Positions 1 to 7,709 of a stretch of DNA of 17,761 nt are shown here, piece after piece (the stretch's first letter is position 1; the number at the start of each line of letters is the position of its first letter). Both the position numbers and the translations under genes were made by a program. This DNA is from Frondihabitans sp. GTDB taxonomy: Bacteria; Actinomycetota; Actinomycetes; Actinomycetales; Microbacteriaceae. The notes below the pieces were generated by a model. The model ran no database searches and was not told the origin of the DNA. It was given only the letters and a program-made list of their open reading frames with translations. The stretch is from positions 1 to 17,761 of the forward strand of contig JAODMX010000514.1 in NCBI GenBank assembly GCA_025464735.1. Reading direction: 5' to 3'.

Positions 1-1
1 C

Positions 2-682
2 CACACGATGGGCGACGAGAGCCTACTGAGCGACGAGGGCAAGCGGCGCATGCAGCAGCTGCTCTGGGTTGAAGACCCCGAGTCGGATACGGGAGAGGCT
101 CGCGGCTACGGTCTGGGCCTGGTCATCGAGCGGATCGACGACCGCAAGATCGTGGGCCACTCGGGCGGTTACCCCGGCCACATCACGCAGACACTCTGGG
201 ATCCGGCCACCGGGCTCAGCGTCTCGGCTCTGACCAACGCGCTCGGTGGTGCAGCCGGCGAGATCACGGTCGGGATGATGCGGCTCCTGCTGGCTGCGGG
301 CGGACCCGACGTGGCCGATGAGAAACCCGACGAGGCGCTCGACCCGTTCACCGGTCGCTTCGTCAACGCCTGGGGAGTGGCCGATGTCGTGCGCCTCGGC
401 GGATCCCTGAAAGAACTGCGCCCGGCCGCCGCCGATCCGATGGCCGGCGCGGTGCCGCTCTCGGTCGACGGCGACGCGCTGCGGATCGATGGCGGCACCG
501 GGTTCGGCGCGATCGGCGAGCGTCTCGAATTCGTGCGCGACGACTCCGGAGCCGTCGTCCGCGTTCAGGGCGGCGGCGGACAGACACTCCTTCCGGTCGC
601 CGCTGCCCTGGCCCTTTTGGCGAACGATCCGGCCGCACTCATTGGCGGCTCAGGCGGCGGCTCAGGGGGCGCCTCGGCGTGA
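2..682 (+). CDS. Serine hydrolase, beta-lactamase/penicillin-binding fold (C-terminal part, 5' end outside window)
   Basis: The reading frame is open from the window edge, so only the C-terminal part of the enzyme is present. Its first visible ATG (position 8) is probably internal. The stretch YGLGLVIERIDDRKIVGHSGG matches the region of class C beta-lactamase-like hydrolases (esterases, D-aminopeptidases, PBP4-like proteins) where a YGxGW-type strand leads into the third active-site motif, here HSGG in place of KTG. The SxxK nucleophile and YxN motifs would lie upstream and cannot be checked. A second region of about 120 residues follows the catalytic fold and ends in a Gly/Ser-rich tail (GGSGGGSGGASA). 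The substrate cannot be deduced. The regulator and peptide-type ABC ATPase downstream on the same strand suggest, by inference only, a role in peptide or cell-wall fragment metabolism. Confidence 0.75.
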   Translation, partial: HTMGDESLLSDEGKRRMQQLLWVEDPESDTGEARGYGLGLVIERIDDRKIVGHSGGYPGHITQTLWDPATGLSVSALTNALGGAAGEITVGMMRLLLAAGGPDVADEKPDEALDPFTGRFVNAWGVADVVRLGGSLKELRPAAADPMAGAVPLSVDGDALRIDGGTGFGAIGERLEFVRDDSGAVVRVQGGGGQTLLPVAAALALLANDPAALIGGSGGGSGGASA

Positions 683-705
683 CATCACCCCTCGGCGGCT
701 AGCCT
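679..705 (+). promoter_or_regulatory. Candidate promoter for the regulator/ABC operon
   Basis: A TAGCCT hexamer (700-705) fits the actinobacterial -10 pattern TANNNT. A GTGACA at 679-684 could be the -35, with a short 15-nt spacer, and it overlaps the stop codon of the hydrolase. The predicted start of transcription is about 711, leaving a leader of about 45 nt before the ATG at 755. If real, the regulator and ABC genes can be transcribed without the hydrolase. This is motif matching only. Confidence 0.4.
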
Positions 706-754
706 GACGATGCTCGGTGCCCGAGTACATCCCAGTGAAGAGAAGGACGACGCG

Positions 755-1261
755 ATGACGCAGCACGAAGATCGCGAGACGAGACGCGTGGAGTTCGCCG
801 AGGAGTTCGCTCTCGCGTGGTCGGCGACGGGCAGCGCCCGGATGGAGGGCCGCGTACTCGGCTACCTCATGGTCATGCCGCAGCCGTATATCTCGCTCAG
901 CGACCTGTCGAAGGCACTGCACGCGAGTGCCGGATCCACATCGCAGAGCACCCGCCATCTCCTCGAGGTGGGCTTCATCAGGCGCCATGCGGTGCCTGGC
1001 GATCGGGCGTACTACTTCAAGGCGGACGAAGACATCTGGGGTGGTTGGCTCGCGCGAGAGCGGGGCAGCCTGCCGAACACGCAGGCGATCCTCGAGCGCC
1101 AGCTCGCCGAGCTGGGTACGTCGCCCGAAGACGCCGCCGCTCGGATCCGGCTCGAGAACGGCCGCGACTACCTGACCTGGCTGCATGGTCACCACCACAA
1201 GATGCTCGAAGAGTGGGAAGCCTTCAAGGCCGCCCGCGACGCCGGGCGCTCGAAGACCTGA
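755..1261 (+). CDS. GbsR/MarR-like winged-helix transcriptional regulator
   Basis: This is a 168-residue protein with a winged helix-turn-helix in roughly residues 20-85. ARMEGRVLGYLMVMPQPYIS is the first helix, and the recognition part is LSDLSKALHASAGSTSQSTRHL, followed by the wing HAVPGDRAYYFK. A helical C-terminal dimerisation region ends in HHHKMLEEWEAF. The layout matches the GbsR branch of MarR-like repressors (typically 150-180 aa). I chose the ATG at 755 because AGAAGGA (740-746) lies about 8 nt upstream. An in-frame ATG at 710 would add 15 residues and sits only 4 nt after a -10-like hexamer. The gene ends 20 nt before the ABC ATPase gene, so it probably regulates that transporter. 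The ligand is unknown. Confidence 0.8.
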   Translation: MTQHEDRETRRVEFAEEFALAWSATGSARMEGRVLGYLMVMPQPYISLSDLSKALHASAGSTSQSTRHLLEVGFIRRHAVPGDRAYYFKADEDIWGGWLARERGSLPNTQAILERQLAELGTSPEDAAARIRLENGRDYLTWLHGHHHKMLEEWEAFKAARDAGRSKT

Positions 1262-1281
1262 GACATCGGAAGAGGAACGCC

Positions 1282-2934
1282 ATGACCCCCACAGCTCCCC
1301 TGCTCGCCGTGCGCGACCTCAGCGTGCGCTTCGATATCGAGGGCTCGACGGTGGTTGCGGTCGACGGCGTCTCGTTCGAGATCGGCCGCGGCGAGATTGT
1401 CGCCGTTGTCGGCGAGTCCGGGTCTGGCAAATCCGTCAGCGCTCTGGCGATGCTCGGGCTGCTCGAGAAGACCGCTACCGCGACGGGGTCGATCGCCTTC
1501 GGGGAGCACGATCTGCTCACACTGGCCCCCGATGCTCTGCAGGCGCTCCGAGGGCGGAAGATCGCGATGATCTTCCAGGATGCCGTCGCGTCTCTCGATC
1601 CTGTCTTCACCATCGGTTTCCAGCTGGCGGAGACGATCCGGCTGCACGATCCGTCGCTGAGCCGGCGTTCCGTGCGAGCGCGGGCGCTCGAACTGCTCGA
1701 AGCCGTCGACATCGTCGATCCTCAGGTGAAGCTGAAGCAGTATCCCCATCAGCTCTCAGGCGGCCAGTGCCAGCGGATCATGATCGCCCTCGCGCTCGTG
1801 TCCGAACCCGATTTGCTCATCGCGGACGAACCGACGACCGCCCTCGACGTGAGTGTGCAGGCCGGGATCCTCGACCTCCTCCACGATCTCCGAGCCCGGT
1901 CGGGCACCGCCGTGATGATCATCACCCACGACATGGGGGTCGTCGCCGACCTGGCCGACCGGGTCGTCGTGATGCGGTCGGGGCACGTCGTCGAGACCGG
2001 CGACGCCGTCGCTCTGTTCGATCGACCCACCGAGCACTATACGAGGGAGCTTCTCGCCGCCGTCCCTCGCGTAGGGCAGGCAGACGATGCTCCGTCGAAC
2101 GCGGGGCGATCCGACGGGGGCGCCGCATCCGTGCCGGTACTCGAGATCTCCGACCTCTGCGTTGACTACCGCAGCCCGAGCAGCCGACACAAGGTCCGGG
2201 TCGTGCACGACGTGTCGCTCAGCCTGCACGCGGGCGAGATCGTCGCCCTGGTCGGGGAGTCGGGATCGGGCAAGTCGACGATTGGCAAGGCTGCGGTCGG
2301 CCTCGCGCCGGTCGCCTCCGGTCGGATCCTGATGAACGGGTCCGACACGGCCACGATGTCGCGCGCCGAGCGCACTGCTCTTCGGCACCGAGTCGGCATC
2401 ATCTTCCAGAACCCCGCCACGTCTCTGAACCCGCGCTACACGATCGGCGACACCCTCGAAGAGCCGCTGCGGCGGATCGCCGGCGTGCGCGGGAGCGAGC
2501 TGCGTGAGCGAATTGCGCGGCTGCTCGACGCGGTCGGCATCTCGGAGTCGTGGGCGTCGCGGTACCCGCACGAGCTGTCCGGCGGCCAGCGCCAGCGGGT
2601 GGCCATCGCCCGCGCCGTGAGCCTCGGGCCCGAGCTGCTCATCGCCGACGAGCCCACCTCGGCGCTCGACGTCACCGTGCAGGCGCACGTGCTCGACACC
2701 CTCCGGGGCCTGCAGGCGAACCTCGGATTCGCGTGCCTCTTCATCAGCCACGACCTAGCCGTGGTCGACTCGCTTGCCGACCGCGTGGCCGTGCTGAATC
2801 ACGGGCGACTGGTCGAGGAGGCGTCGCGAGCCGACCTTTTCACCCGGCCCCGCGACGACTACACCCGGACCCTTCTCGCGGCGGCCCCGGTACCCGACCC
2901 TGTCTTCCAGAGGGCTCGCCGCCTCAGCCGCTGA
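1282..2934 (+). CDS. Peptide/nickel-type ABC transporter, two ATPase domains fused in one chain (DppD-DppF like)
   Basis: This cytoplasmic ATPase would power an oligopeptide- or nickel-type importer. The 550 residues contain two full nucleotide-binding domains. The first has Walker A GESGSGKS (44-51), signature LSGGQ (158-162), Walker B LLIADEP (178-184) and the H-loop in ITHD (His216). The second has GESGSGKS (325-332), LSGGQ (432-436), LLIADEP (452-458) and SHD (His490). A linker at about 262-284 joins them. Both domains carry the C-terminal YTR.LLAA segment typical of the DppD/OppD group, so both active sites look competent. The ATG at 1282 has AGAGG 6 nt upstream; longer in-frame versions run antisense-like through the regulator gene and are rejected. 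No permease or solute-binding gene is in the window; they may lie upstream of the hydrolase. The 3' end faces oleD with only 14 nt between stop codons. Confidence 0.93.
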   Translation: MTPTAPLLAVRDLSVRFDIEGSTVVAVDGVSFEIGRGEIVAVVGESGSGKSVSALAMLGLLEKTATATGSIAFGEHDLLTLAPDALQALRGRKIAMIFQDAVASLDPVFTIGFQLAETIRLHDPSLSRRSVRARALELLEAVDIVDPQVKLKQYPHQLSGGQCQRIMIALALVSEPDLLIADEPTTALDVSVQAGILDLLHDLRARSGTAVMIITHDMGVVADLADRVVVMRSGHVVETGDAVALFDRPTEHYTRELLAAVPRVGQADDAPSNAGRSDGGAASVPVLEISDLCVDYRSPSSRHKVRVVHDVSLSLHAGEIVALVGESGSGKSTIGKAAVGLAPVASGRILMNGSDTATMSRAERTALRHRVGIIFQNPATSLNPRYTIGDTLEEPLRRIAGVRGSELRERIARLLDAVGISESWASRYPHELSGGQRQRVAIARAVSLGPELLIADEPTSALDVTVQAHVLDTLRGLQANLGFACLFISHDLAVVDSLADRVAVLNHGRLVEEASRADLFTRPRDDYTRTLLAAAPVPDPVFQRARRLSR

Positions 2935-2948
2935 CGTGGGCCGGAAGA

Positions 2949-3926
2949 CTAGTCGGGCCGGCCAGCGGCGTACCAGGCGGCTAAGCGCGCGAAGCCCTCG
3001 TCGAGCGTGACGGCTGGTGACCAGTCGAGATCGCGACGGGTGCGGCGCTGGTCGAACCAGTGCGAGGTCGAGAGCTGCTCGGCGAGGAACCGCGTCATGG
3101 GCGGTTCGTCGCTGCCGGCGCGCAACTGCCAGGCTCGTTCGATCAGGGACCCGGCCGTGGTCGCAACACCGCTAGGAATGCTCCACGAGGGCGGTCGGAC
3201 ACCCGCGGCACGGCAGATGCCGGCGAGGAGCTCGGCGACCGGCCTCGGCTCACCGTTGGTCAGCACGTAGGCGTTGCCGTGCACGACGTCGGCGCGCTCG
3301 AGGGCCTGCGCGATACCCGAGGCAGCGTTGTCGATGTAGATCGAATCGATGAGCGCAGAACCGTGGTCGAGCAGAGGGAGCCGACCGCGGCTCGCCCGAT
3401 CGACGATGCGCTCCACGAGCTGCGTGTCGCGCGGGCCCCAGACGAGGTGCGGGCGTACAGCCACGACGCTCATTGGCCCATCAGCTTCGAGGGCGATGAG
3501 CTCCGCCGCAGCTTTCGTTCGCGCGTAGTCGCCACGCGCCAGCGCCGGATCCGCGGGGAGGGCGTCGTCGCCGACGATCGCACGGCCGGCGTAGGCGACC
3601 GAGGGTGACGAGACGAAGACGAAGCGATCCACCGCGCGTGCGACGGCCTGGTCGAGAAGGATCCGGGTGCCCGCTACGTTGACCGCCTCGAACTCACCCG
3701 GATCACCGGCCATCGAGACTCGGGCGGCCAGGTGAACCACCGCGTCGACGCCGTCGAGGGCGGCACCCACCGCCGCGGAATCGGTGACGGAACCCCGACT
3801 ATCCTGAGCGCCTGAAACGCCCGAAGGGCGACGCTGGAAGGTGCGGACGTCGTGTCCCCTCGACAGGATCTCCGTGGCTACGGCGCGCCCCAGCAGGCCG
3901 CTGGCGCCCGTCACCAGGACCTTCAT
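2949..3926 (-). CDS. oleD: OleD, NAD(P)H-dependent 2-alkyl-3-oxoalkanoate reductase (olefin/beta-lactone pathway)
   Basis: This 325-residue protein is an extended short-chain dehydrogenase/epimerase. It has a Rossmann nucleotide-binding motif TGASGLLG (6-13), HLAARV (65-70), the VSSPS serine region (106-109) and the catalytic pair Tyr134-x3-Lys138 (DYARTK). In the Ole pathway OleD reduces the beta-keto acid made by OleA to the 2-alkyl-3-hydroxy acid that OleC uses. The sequence alone would only say 3-beta-HSD/epimerase family; the OleD call rests on its place as the last gene after oleA and oleBC. Its ATG overlaps the oleBC stop in an ATGA (3923-3926), a sign of translational coupling. The gene ends convergently, 14 nt from the ABC transporter stop. 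Confidence 0.88.
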   Translation of the reverse strand: MKVLVTGASGLLGRAVATEILSRGHDVRTFQRRPSGVSGAQDSRGSVTDSAAVGAALDGVDAVVHLAARVSMAGDPGEFEAVNVAGTRILLDQAVARAVDRFVFVSSPSVAYAGRAIVGDDALPADPALARGDYARTKAAAELIALEADGPMSVVAVRPHLVWGPRDTQLVERIVDRASRGRLPLLDHGSALIDSIYIDNAASGIAQALERADVVHGNAYVLTNGEPRPVAELLAGICRAAGVRPPSWSIPSGVATTAGSLIERAWQLRAGSDEPPMTRFLAEQLSTSHWFDQRRTRRDLDWSPAVTLDEGFARLAAWYAAGRPD

Positions 3927-6574
3927 CGCGGCTCGGTGAGCGGGCCGCCGGCAAGGACGCCTGATGCCCAGGCGCCGAGGGCGGTTCGGTCGATCTTGGA
4001 GTTGTGCCGGATGTCGGTGGGGAGCTGCGGGACGACCAGGACCGCCGCCACCGGTACGCCGCTGACACGGCGTACCTCGTCGGCCAGGACTGCGTCGGCG
4101 AGGGCCGGACGAGCGCTCGCGGGAGCGGACTCGGCAACGACGACCGCCTGCTGGGTGCCGGATGGTCCGACGCCGACCACGGCGGAGCGAACGATCCCGG
4201 GCAGGGCATCGATCCGCTGCTCGGGGCCGACCGGCGTCAGGACACCGTCGGGCGTGGTGATGACGTGGGGCAGCCGCCCCTCGATCCAGAGCAGGCCGTC
4301 GTCGTCCAGGTGGCCGACGTCGCCGGTGCGGTGCCAGCGTTCCCCCGAGGGCGTGTCGCGACGACTCGCCCGATCGGTGAGCCAGAGCCGGTCGTAGTGG
4401 CTCTTGATGTGCGCGGCGGCGACGACGATCTCGCCGGTGATGCTGGGGCCCTCGGTGGGGGCTCTCGATGCAGCCCCGGCCTCGTCGAGCGGGCTGATGC
4501 GCAGGCGGACACCCGCGATGGGGCGGCCCACGCAGACGCCACCGGGGGCGCCGCTGGATCCTGCGCTCGCGATCTCGTCGAGGGTCACGTCAGTGAGCAG
4601 CAGGCCCTCCGTCATCCCGTAGGGGGTATGCGGCACGGCGTTCGGCATGAGCCGACCCGCTGCCTCGAGGAGCCGCTGCGGGACGGGCGCGCCGGCCGAG
4701 AGAAACGTCCGTACCTTTTCGAGGGCGCGAAGCTCCGCCGGCTCCAGGGAGGCGCTGGTGGCAACGACGTTGGCCAGCGCGGCGGGGGACAGGAAGACGA
4801 CGGTCGCATCAACCTCGGCCGCGGCCCTCGCGACGGCTTCGGCCGTCAGGGTCTTGGGAGAAGTGACGTCCATGTCTGGAGTCACCGAGCGAGCGCCGAT
4901 CGCGGGCCCCAGCAGGGCGAACGGGGCGAAGCCCGCGACGAGCCCCGTGTCAGGACCAACGTCGTACGTCGTAGCGAGCACGTCGCAGAGGGCCGCGAGC
5001 TGGCGATGCGTGTAGGTGACTCCCTTGGCGGGGCCGGTGGAACCCGACGTGAAGAGGATCGCCGCCTCGGCGTCGGGAAGCGGCAGAGCGGGGAGCGGCG
5101 CTCGGCGGGTAGCGCCGATCGAGGCAAGTTCGGGCAGCGAGTGCTGCACCCCGAGAGCGCGGGCTTCGAGCGACGACAGTGCCTCGGTCGAGATCTTCTG
5201 GCCGGGCCAACCCAACGCTCTGGCCGCGGCGAGGCCGGGACGAGCGCCGATCAGGTGGTCGGGCCACGCCCCGCGAACGGCGCGCGTGAGCCCCTTCACC
5301 CCGAGTCCGGCGTCGGCGACGACGACGACCGCTCCGATTCGGAGGCAGGCGTAGAGAACGGCTGTGAGATCGGCCCCCGGCGGTACCAGCAGCGACACCC
5401 GATCGCCCGGTTGCACGCCGATCTCGGTCAGCCCCGCCGCGAGCCGCGTCACCCGGCGGGCGAGAGCGCGCCAGCTCACGGTGCGGGGGTAGGTGCCCGA
5501 CATTTCGACGAGAACCGTGGAGTCGTCGTCGCGCCGTTCGTCGAGGAACGAACCGAGCGGGCGCGGGGAGGGGAGGGCAGGATCCTGCGGGTCGGCCCCG
5601 TCGGAAGCGCCCGACCCGAGTCGGTCGCCTAGCCAGGCCAGGGCGGCGCTCGCGAAGTCGACGTCTTCGGCGACCAGGTGCCCCGCGCCCTCGAACCGGT
5701 GGACGTCGGCCTGCGGCAGCCGGTCGAGGAGGTCGTTGAGGTAGCGATCGCTGAAGATCGGATCGCGCGGACCCCACATCAGCAAGGCCGGTACGTCGAG
5801 GCTCCGGATAGCCTCGGCGACGCGCCGGCGCTCCGCCTCGCTCGGATGCCGCACGTCGACGGGGATGTCGCCGACGAAGGCTCCGATGCCGCCGCGGCGC
5901 GCGGCCCCGCGGTAGGGAGCGCGGTAGGCCTCCTTCACGTCGAGGGGCAGCGCGGGATGGGCGAGAGCCAACGTGGTTTCGAGGAATGCCGGCGTCGACA
6001 CGGTCGATCGGCCGAGCACGCCTCGCGCGAGTGCGAGACGGAGCGGAGCCGGGATCTTCGACGACGCAGGCTGGTGGACGGCCGTGTTGAGGAGCAGGAC
6101 GCCCGCGAGCTGCTCCCGGTGATCGACGGCCCAGCCAAGCGAGATGACCCCGCCCCAGTCGTGGCCGAACGTCACGACGGCGCCATCGAGGGCGAGGACG
6201 TCGGTCAGATCGGAGAGATCGCCGACGCGCAGCGTGAGGTCGCGTTCGACGCCGGTGCGCTCCGAGAAGCCCATGTCGAGCTGGTCGACGGCGATCACCC
6301 GCCAGGCGTCGCCACCAGCGCGGGCCTGCTCGGTGGCCGAGCTGACCAGCGAACGCCAGAGGTATGACCAGGTCGGATTGCCGTGAACGCAGAGGATCGT
6401 GCCGCGTGGCGTGACGCCCGCGGCCTCGAGCACCGGCCCGTTGTCGAGCAGGTGCCAGGAGCGGCCGGCTGCCGCAACGATGCGGGAGAACGCCCGGTCG
6501 AGGCCGGGGAGGCCGTCGGGAGGAAAGCTCGCCCTTGCGGTCGCTTCGGCTGCGCGAGGCAGGCGGGAGGTCAC
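3923..6574 (-). CDS. oleBC: OleBC fusion: beta-lactone decarboxylase (OleB) joined to beta-lactone synthetase (OleC)
   Basis: This 883-residue protein joins two enzymes. Residues 25-320 are an alpha/beta hydrolase of the haloalkane-dehalogenase type: HGNPTWSY (64-71), nucleophile elbow GHDWGG with Asp139, an acidic DPIF (271-274) and catalytic His299 in GAGHLV. This matches OleB, which removes CO2 from a beta-lactone to give a cis-alkene. A Pro/Asp-rich linker (321-343) leads to an AMP-binding domain: phosphate loop LFTSGSTGPAKG (507-518), PYGMTEG (651-657), RTGD (749-752) and the conserved C-terminal lysine Lys860 in IRHNSK. This matches OleC, which uses ATP to close the beta-hydroxy acid into the lactone. 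Fusions of this kind are known in actinobacteria such as Micrococcus luteus. The start is a GTG (6574-6572) sharing GTGA with the oleA stop, and no strong ribosome-binding site is seen, so coupling to oleA translation is likely. Confidence 0.93.
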   Translation of the reverse strand: MTSRLPRAAEATARASFPPDGLPGLDRAFSRIVAAAGRSWHLLDNGPVLEAAGVTPRGTILCVHGNPTWSYLWRSLVSSATEQARAGGDAWRVIAVDQLDMGFSERTGVERDLTLRVGDLSDLTDVLALDGAVVTFGHDWGGVISLGWAVDHREQLAGVLLLNTAVHQPASSKIPAPLRLALARGVLGRSTVSTPAFLETTLALAHPALPLDVKEAYRAPYRGAARRGGIGAFVGDIPVDVRHPSEAERRRVAEAIRSLDVPALLMWGPRDPIFSDRYLNDLLDRLPQADVHRFEGAGHLVAEDVDFASAALAWLGDRLGSGASDGADPQDPALPSPRPLGSFLDERRDDDSTVLVEMSGTYPRTVSWRALARRVTRLAAGLTEIGVQPGDRVSLLVPPGADLTAVLYACLRIGAVVVVADAGLGVKGLTRAVRGAWPDHLIGARPGLAAARALGWPGQKISTEALSSLEARALGVQHSLPELASIGATRRAPLPALPLPDAEAAILFTSGSTGPAKGVTYTHRQLAALCDVLATTYDVGPDTGLVAGFAPFALLGPAIGARSVTPDMDVTSPKTLTAEAVARAAAEVDATVVFLSPAALANVVATSASLEPAELRALEKVRTFLSAGAPVPQRLLEAAGRLMPNAVPHTPYGMTEGLLLTDVTLDEIASAGSSGAPGGVCVGRPIAGVRLRISPLDEAGAASRAPTEGPSITGEIVVAAAHIKSHYDRLWLTDRASRRDTPSGERWHRTGDVGHLDDDGLLWIEGRLPHVITTPDGVLTPVGPEQRIDALPGIVRSAVVGVGPSGTQQAVVVAESAPASARPALADAVLADEVRRVSGVPVAAVLVVPQLPTDIRHNSKIDRTALGAWASGVLAGGPLTEPR

Positions 6575-7593
6575 CAGGCGAGCTCGGTCATGGCCGTGTT
6601 GATCCCCGAACCCACACCCATTAGGAGCACGCGGTCTCCCTTCGAGAGCGTCTTCTGCTCGCCCGCGAGAGTGATCGGGATCGACGCCGACCCCACGTTG
6701 CCCAACGTCGGATACGTGATCGGGACAAGAGCCCGATCGATGCCGGCCGACTTGACGAAGTCGGCGGTGTGGATGTCAGAGACCTGGTGCATGACGTAGC
6801 GGTCCATATGCGACCAGTTCCACTCGCACTTCGCGTCGGTCCAGGCCTGGACCACGAGCTCCATGCCGTGCTTGAGCAGCCCCTTCGCGTCGGTGAACAT
6901 GCCGTTGACGGTACCCACGCAGAGCTCGTTGTACTGGCTGGCCGAGCGAGTGATGCCGCCCACGATGCGATGGCCCTCAGGATGCAGATCGGATCGCCCG
7001 AGAACGGCAGCGGCCGCCCCGGATCCGAGAGTCAGGCTTGCGAACTCGCTCATGAAGTCTTTGCGAGCGATGTTGCCGTTCAGCAATCGGTCGACCGTGT
7101 TGCTCTGGACGTCGTCGAAGTCTTCGCCGTCGATGATGATCGCGTAATCGACCTGGCCAGCGTCGATCAGCGACGCCGCTAGATTCATGCCGTTGACGAA
7201 GCCGAGGCAGGCGTTGGCGATGTCGAAGTTGAGGGCCGCCGAGCCGAGACCGAGACCGTCGTGCAGATGCACCGCGACAGACGGCTCGAGGTTGCGCCGA
7301 GTGATCGACGTATTGATTAACAGGCCGATCTGGTCGGGCCGGACGCCGGCCTCGGCGAGGGCCCGCTTGCCCGCCTCGATGGCGGCCTTCTCGAAGGTCT
7401 GGTTCTCGCTCCAGTTGCGGCGCTCGAAGACCCCGGCGACCCGCTGAAGGAGCCCCTTGGGAAGCTTCAGTCGCTTGAGGACCGGTTGGAGACGACGGTC
7501 GAGTTCGTCGGAGGTGGTGACGCGGTCGGCTAGCGTGCTCGCGACCGACAGGAGCGAGACATTCTTGTGCCTCGTCGTTGCATTTCCGTCCAA
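6571..7593 (-). CDS. oleA: OleA, thiolase-fold acyl-CoA head-to-head condensing enzyme
   Basis: OleA joins two long-chain acyl-CoAs by a decarboxylation-free Claisen condensation to a 2-alkyl-3-ketoacid, the first step towards long-chain olefins. The 340-residue protein resembles KAS III (FabH) but has OleA-like features: NLEPSVA with Glu103, which by alignment from memory corresponds to the OleA catalytic glutamate; active-site Cys129 in DIANACLGF; His269 in YVMHQVS; and Asn299 in LGNVGSAS. The start is a TTG at 7593-7591. An in-frame TAG lies 12 nt upstream, no ATG or GTG occurs near the N-terminus, and AGGGAG sits 5 nt before the TTG. From this start the N-terminus lines up with OleA proteins. 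It is the first gene of the oleA-oleBC-oleD operon. An ordinary FabH is less likely given the neighbours. Confidence 0.92.
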   Translation of the reverse strand: MDGNATTRHKNVSLLSVASTLADRVTTSDELDRRLQPVLKRLKLPKGLLQRVAGVFERRNWSENQTFEKAAIEAGKRALAEAGVRPDQIGLLINTSITRRNLEPSVAVHLHDGLGLGSAALNFDIANACLGFVNGMNLAASLIDAGQVDYAIIIDGEDFDDVQSNTVDRLLNGNIARKDFMSEFASLTLGSGAAAAVLGRSDLHPEGHRIVGGITRSASQYNELCVGTVNGMFTDAKGLLKHGMELVVQAWTDAKCEWNWSHMDRYVMHQVSDIHTADFVKSAGIDRALVPITYPTLGNVGSASIPITLAGEQKTLSKGDRVLLMGVGSGINTAMTELAW

Positions 7594-7709
7594 CGGAACT
7601 CCCTATCGAGTTGTCCTGGTTCCCTGGTGCCTCCTCGAGTTTACGACCGGTTCATCTGGGTAAGTGCTCTATGAATCAGGGGTCAATATGCCCATCAAGG
7701 CATACGTCC
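7594..7709 (-). promoter_or_regulatory. Leader and candidate promoter region of the ole operon
   Basis: This 116-nt gap separates the end of the peptidase gene from oleA. It is less GC-rich than its surroundings. Read on the minus strand it has TTGACC (7686-7681), with a weak TTACCC 17 nt further on (7663-7658). A better -10-like TAAACT (7643-7638) has no good -35. A consensus-like AGGAGG follows TAAACT but has no start codon at a usable distance. The real ribosome-binding site is AGGGAG next to the TTG. No clear operator was found. The exact promoter is uncertain. Confidence 0.3.

Noticed and set aside
817..1281. N-terminal extension of the ABC ATPase by 155 codons
   Set aside because: It overlaps the regulator gene, has Arg/Pro-rich shadow composition, and the ATG at 1282 has a good ribosome-binding site.
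4004..5632. 542-codon open frame antisense to oleBC
   Set aside because: Gly/Arg-rich composition without motifs; the opposite strand carries full OleB and OleC motifs.
6571..7593. FabH-type ketoacyl-ACP synthase in fatty-acid initiation
   Set aside because: The Cys-His-Asn triad is shared, but the LEPS glutamate segment and operon with oleBC and oleD favour OleA.
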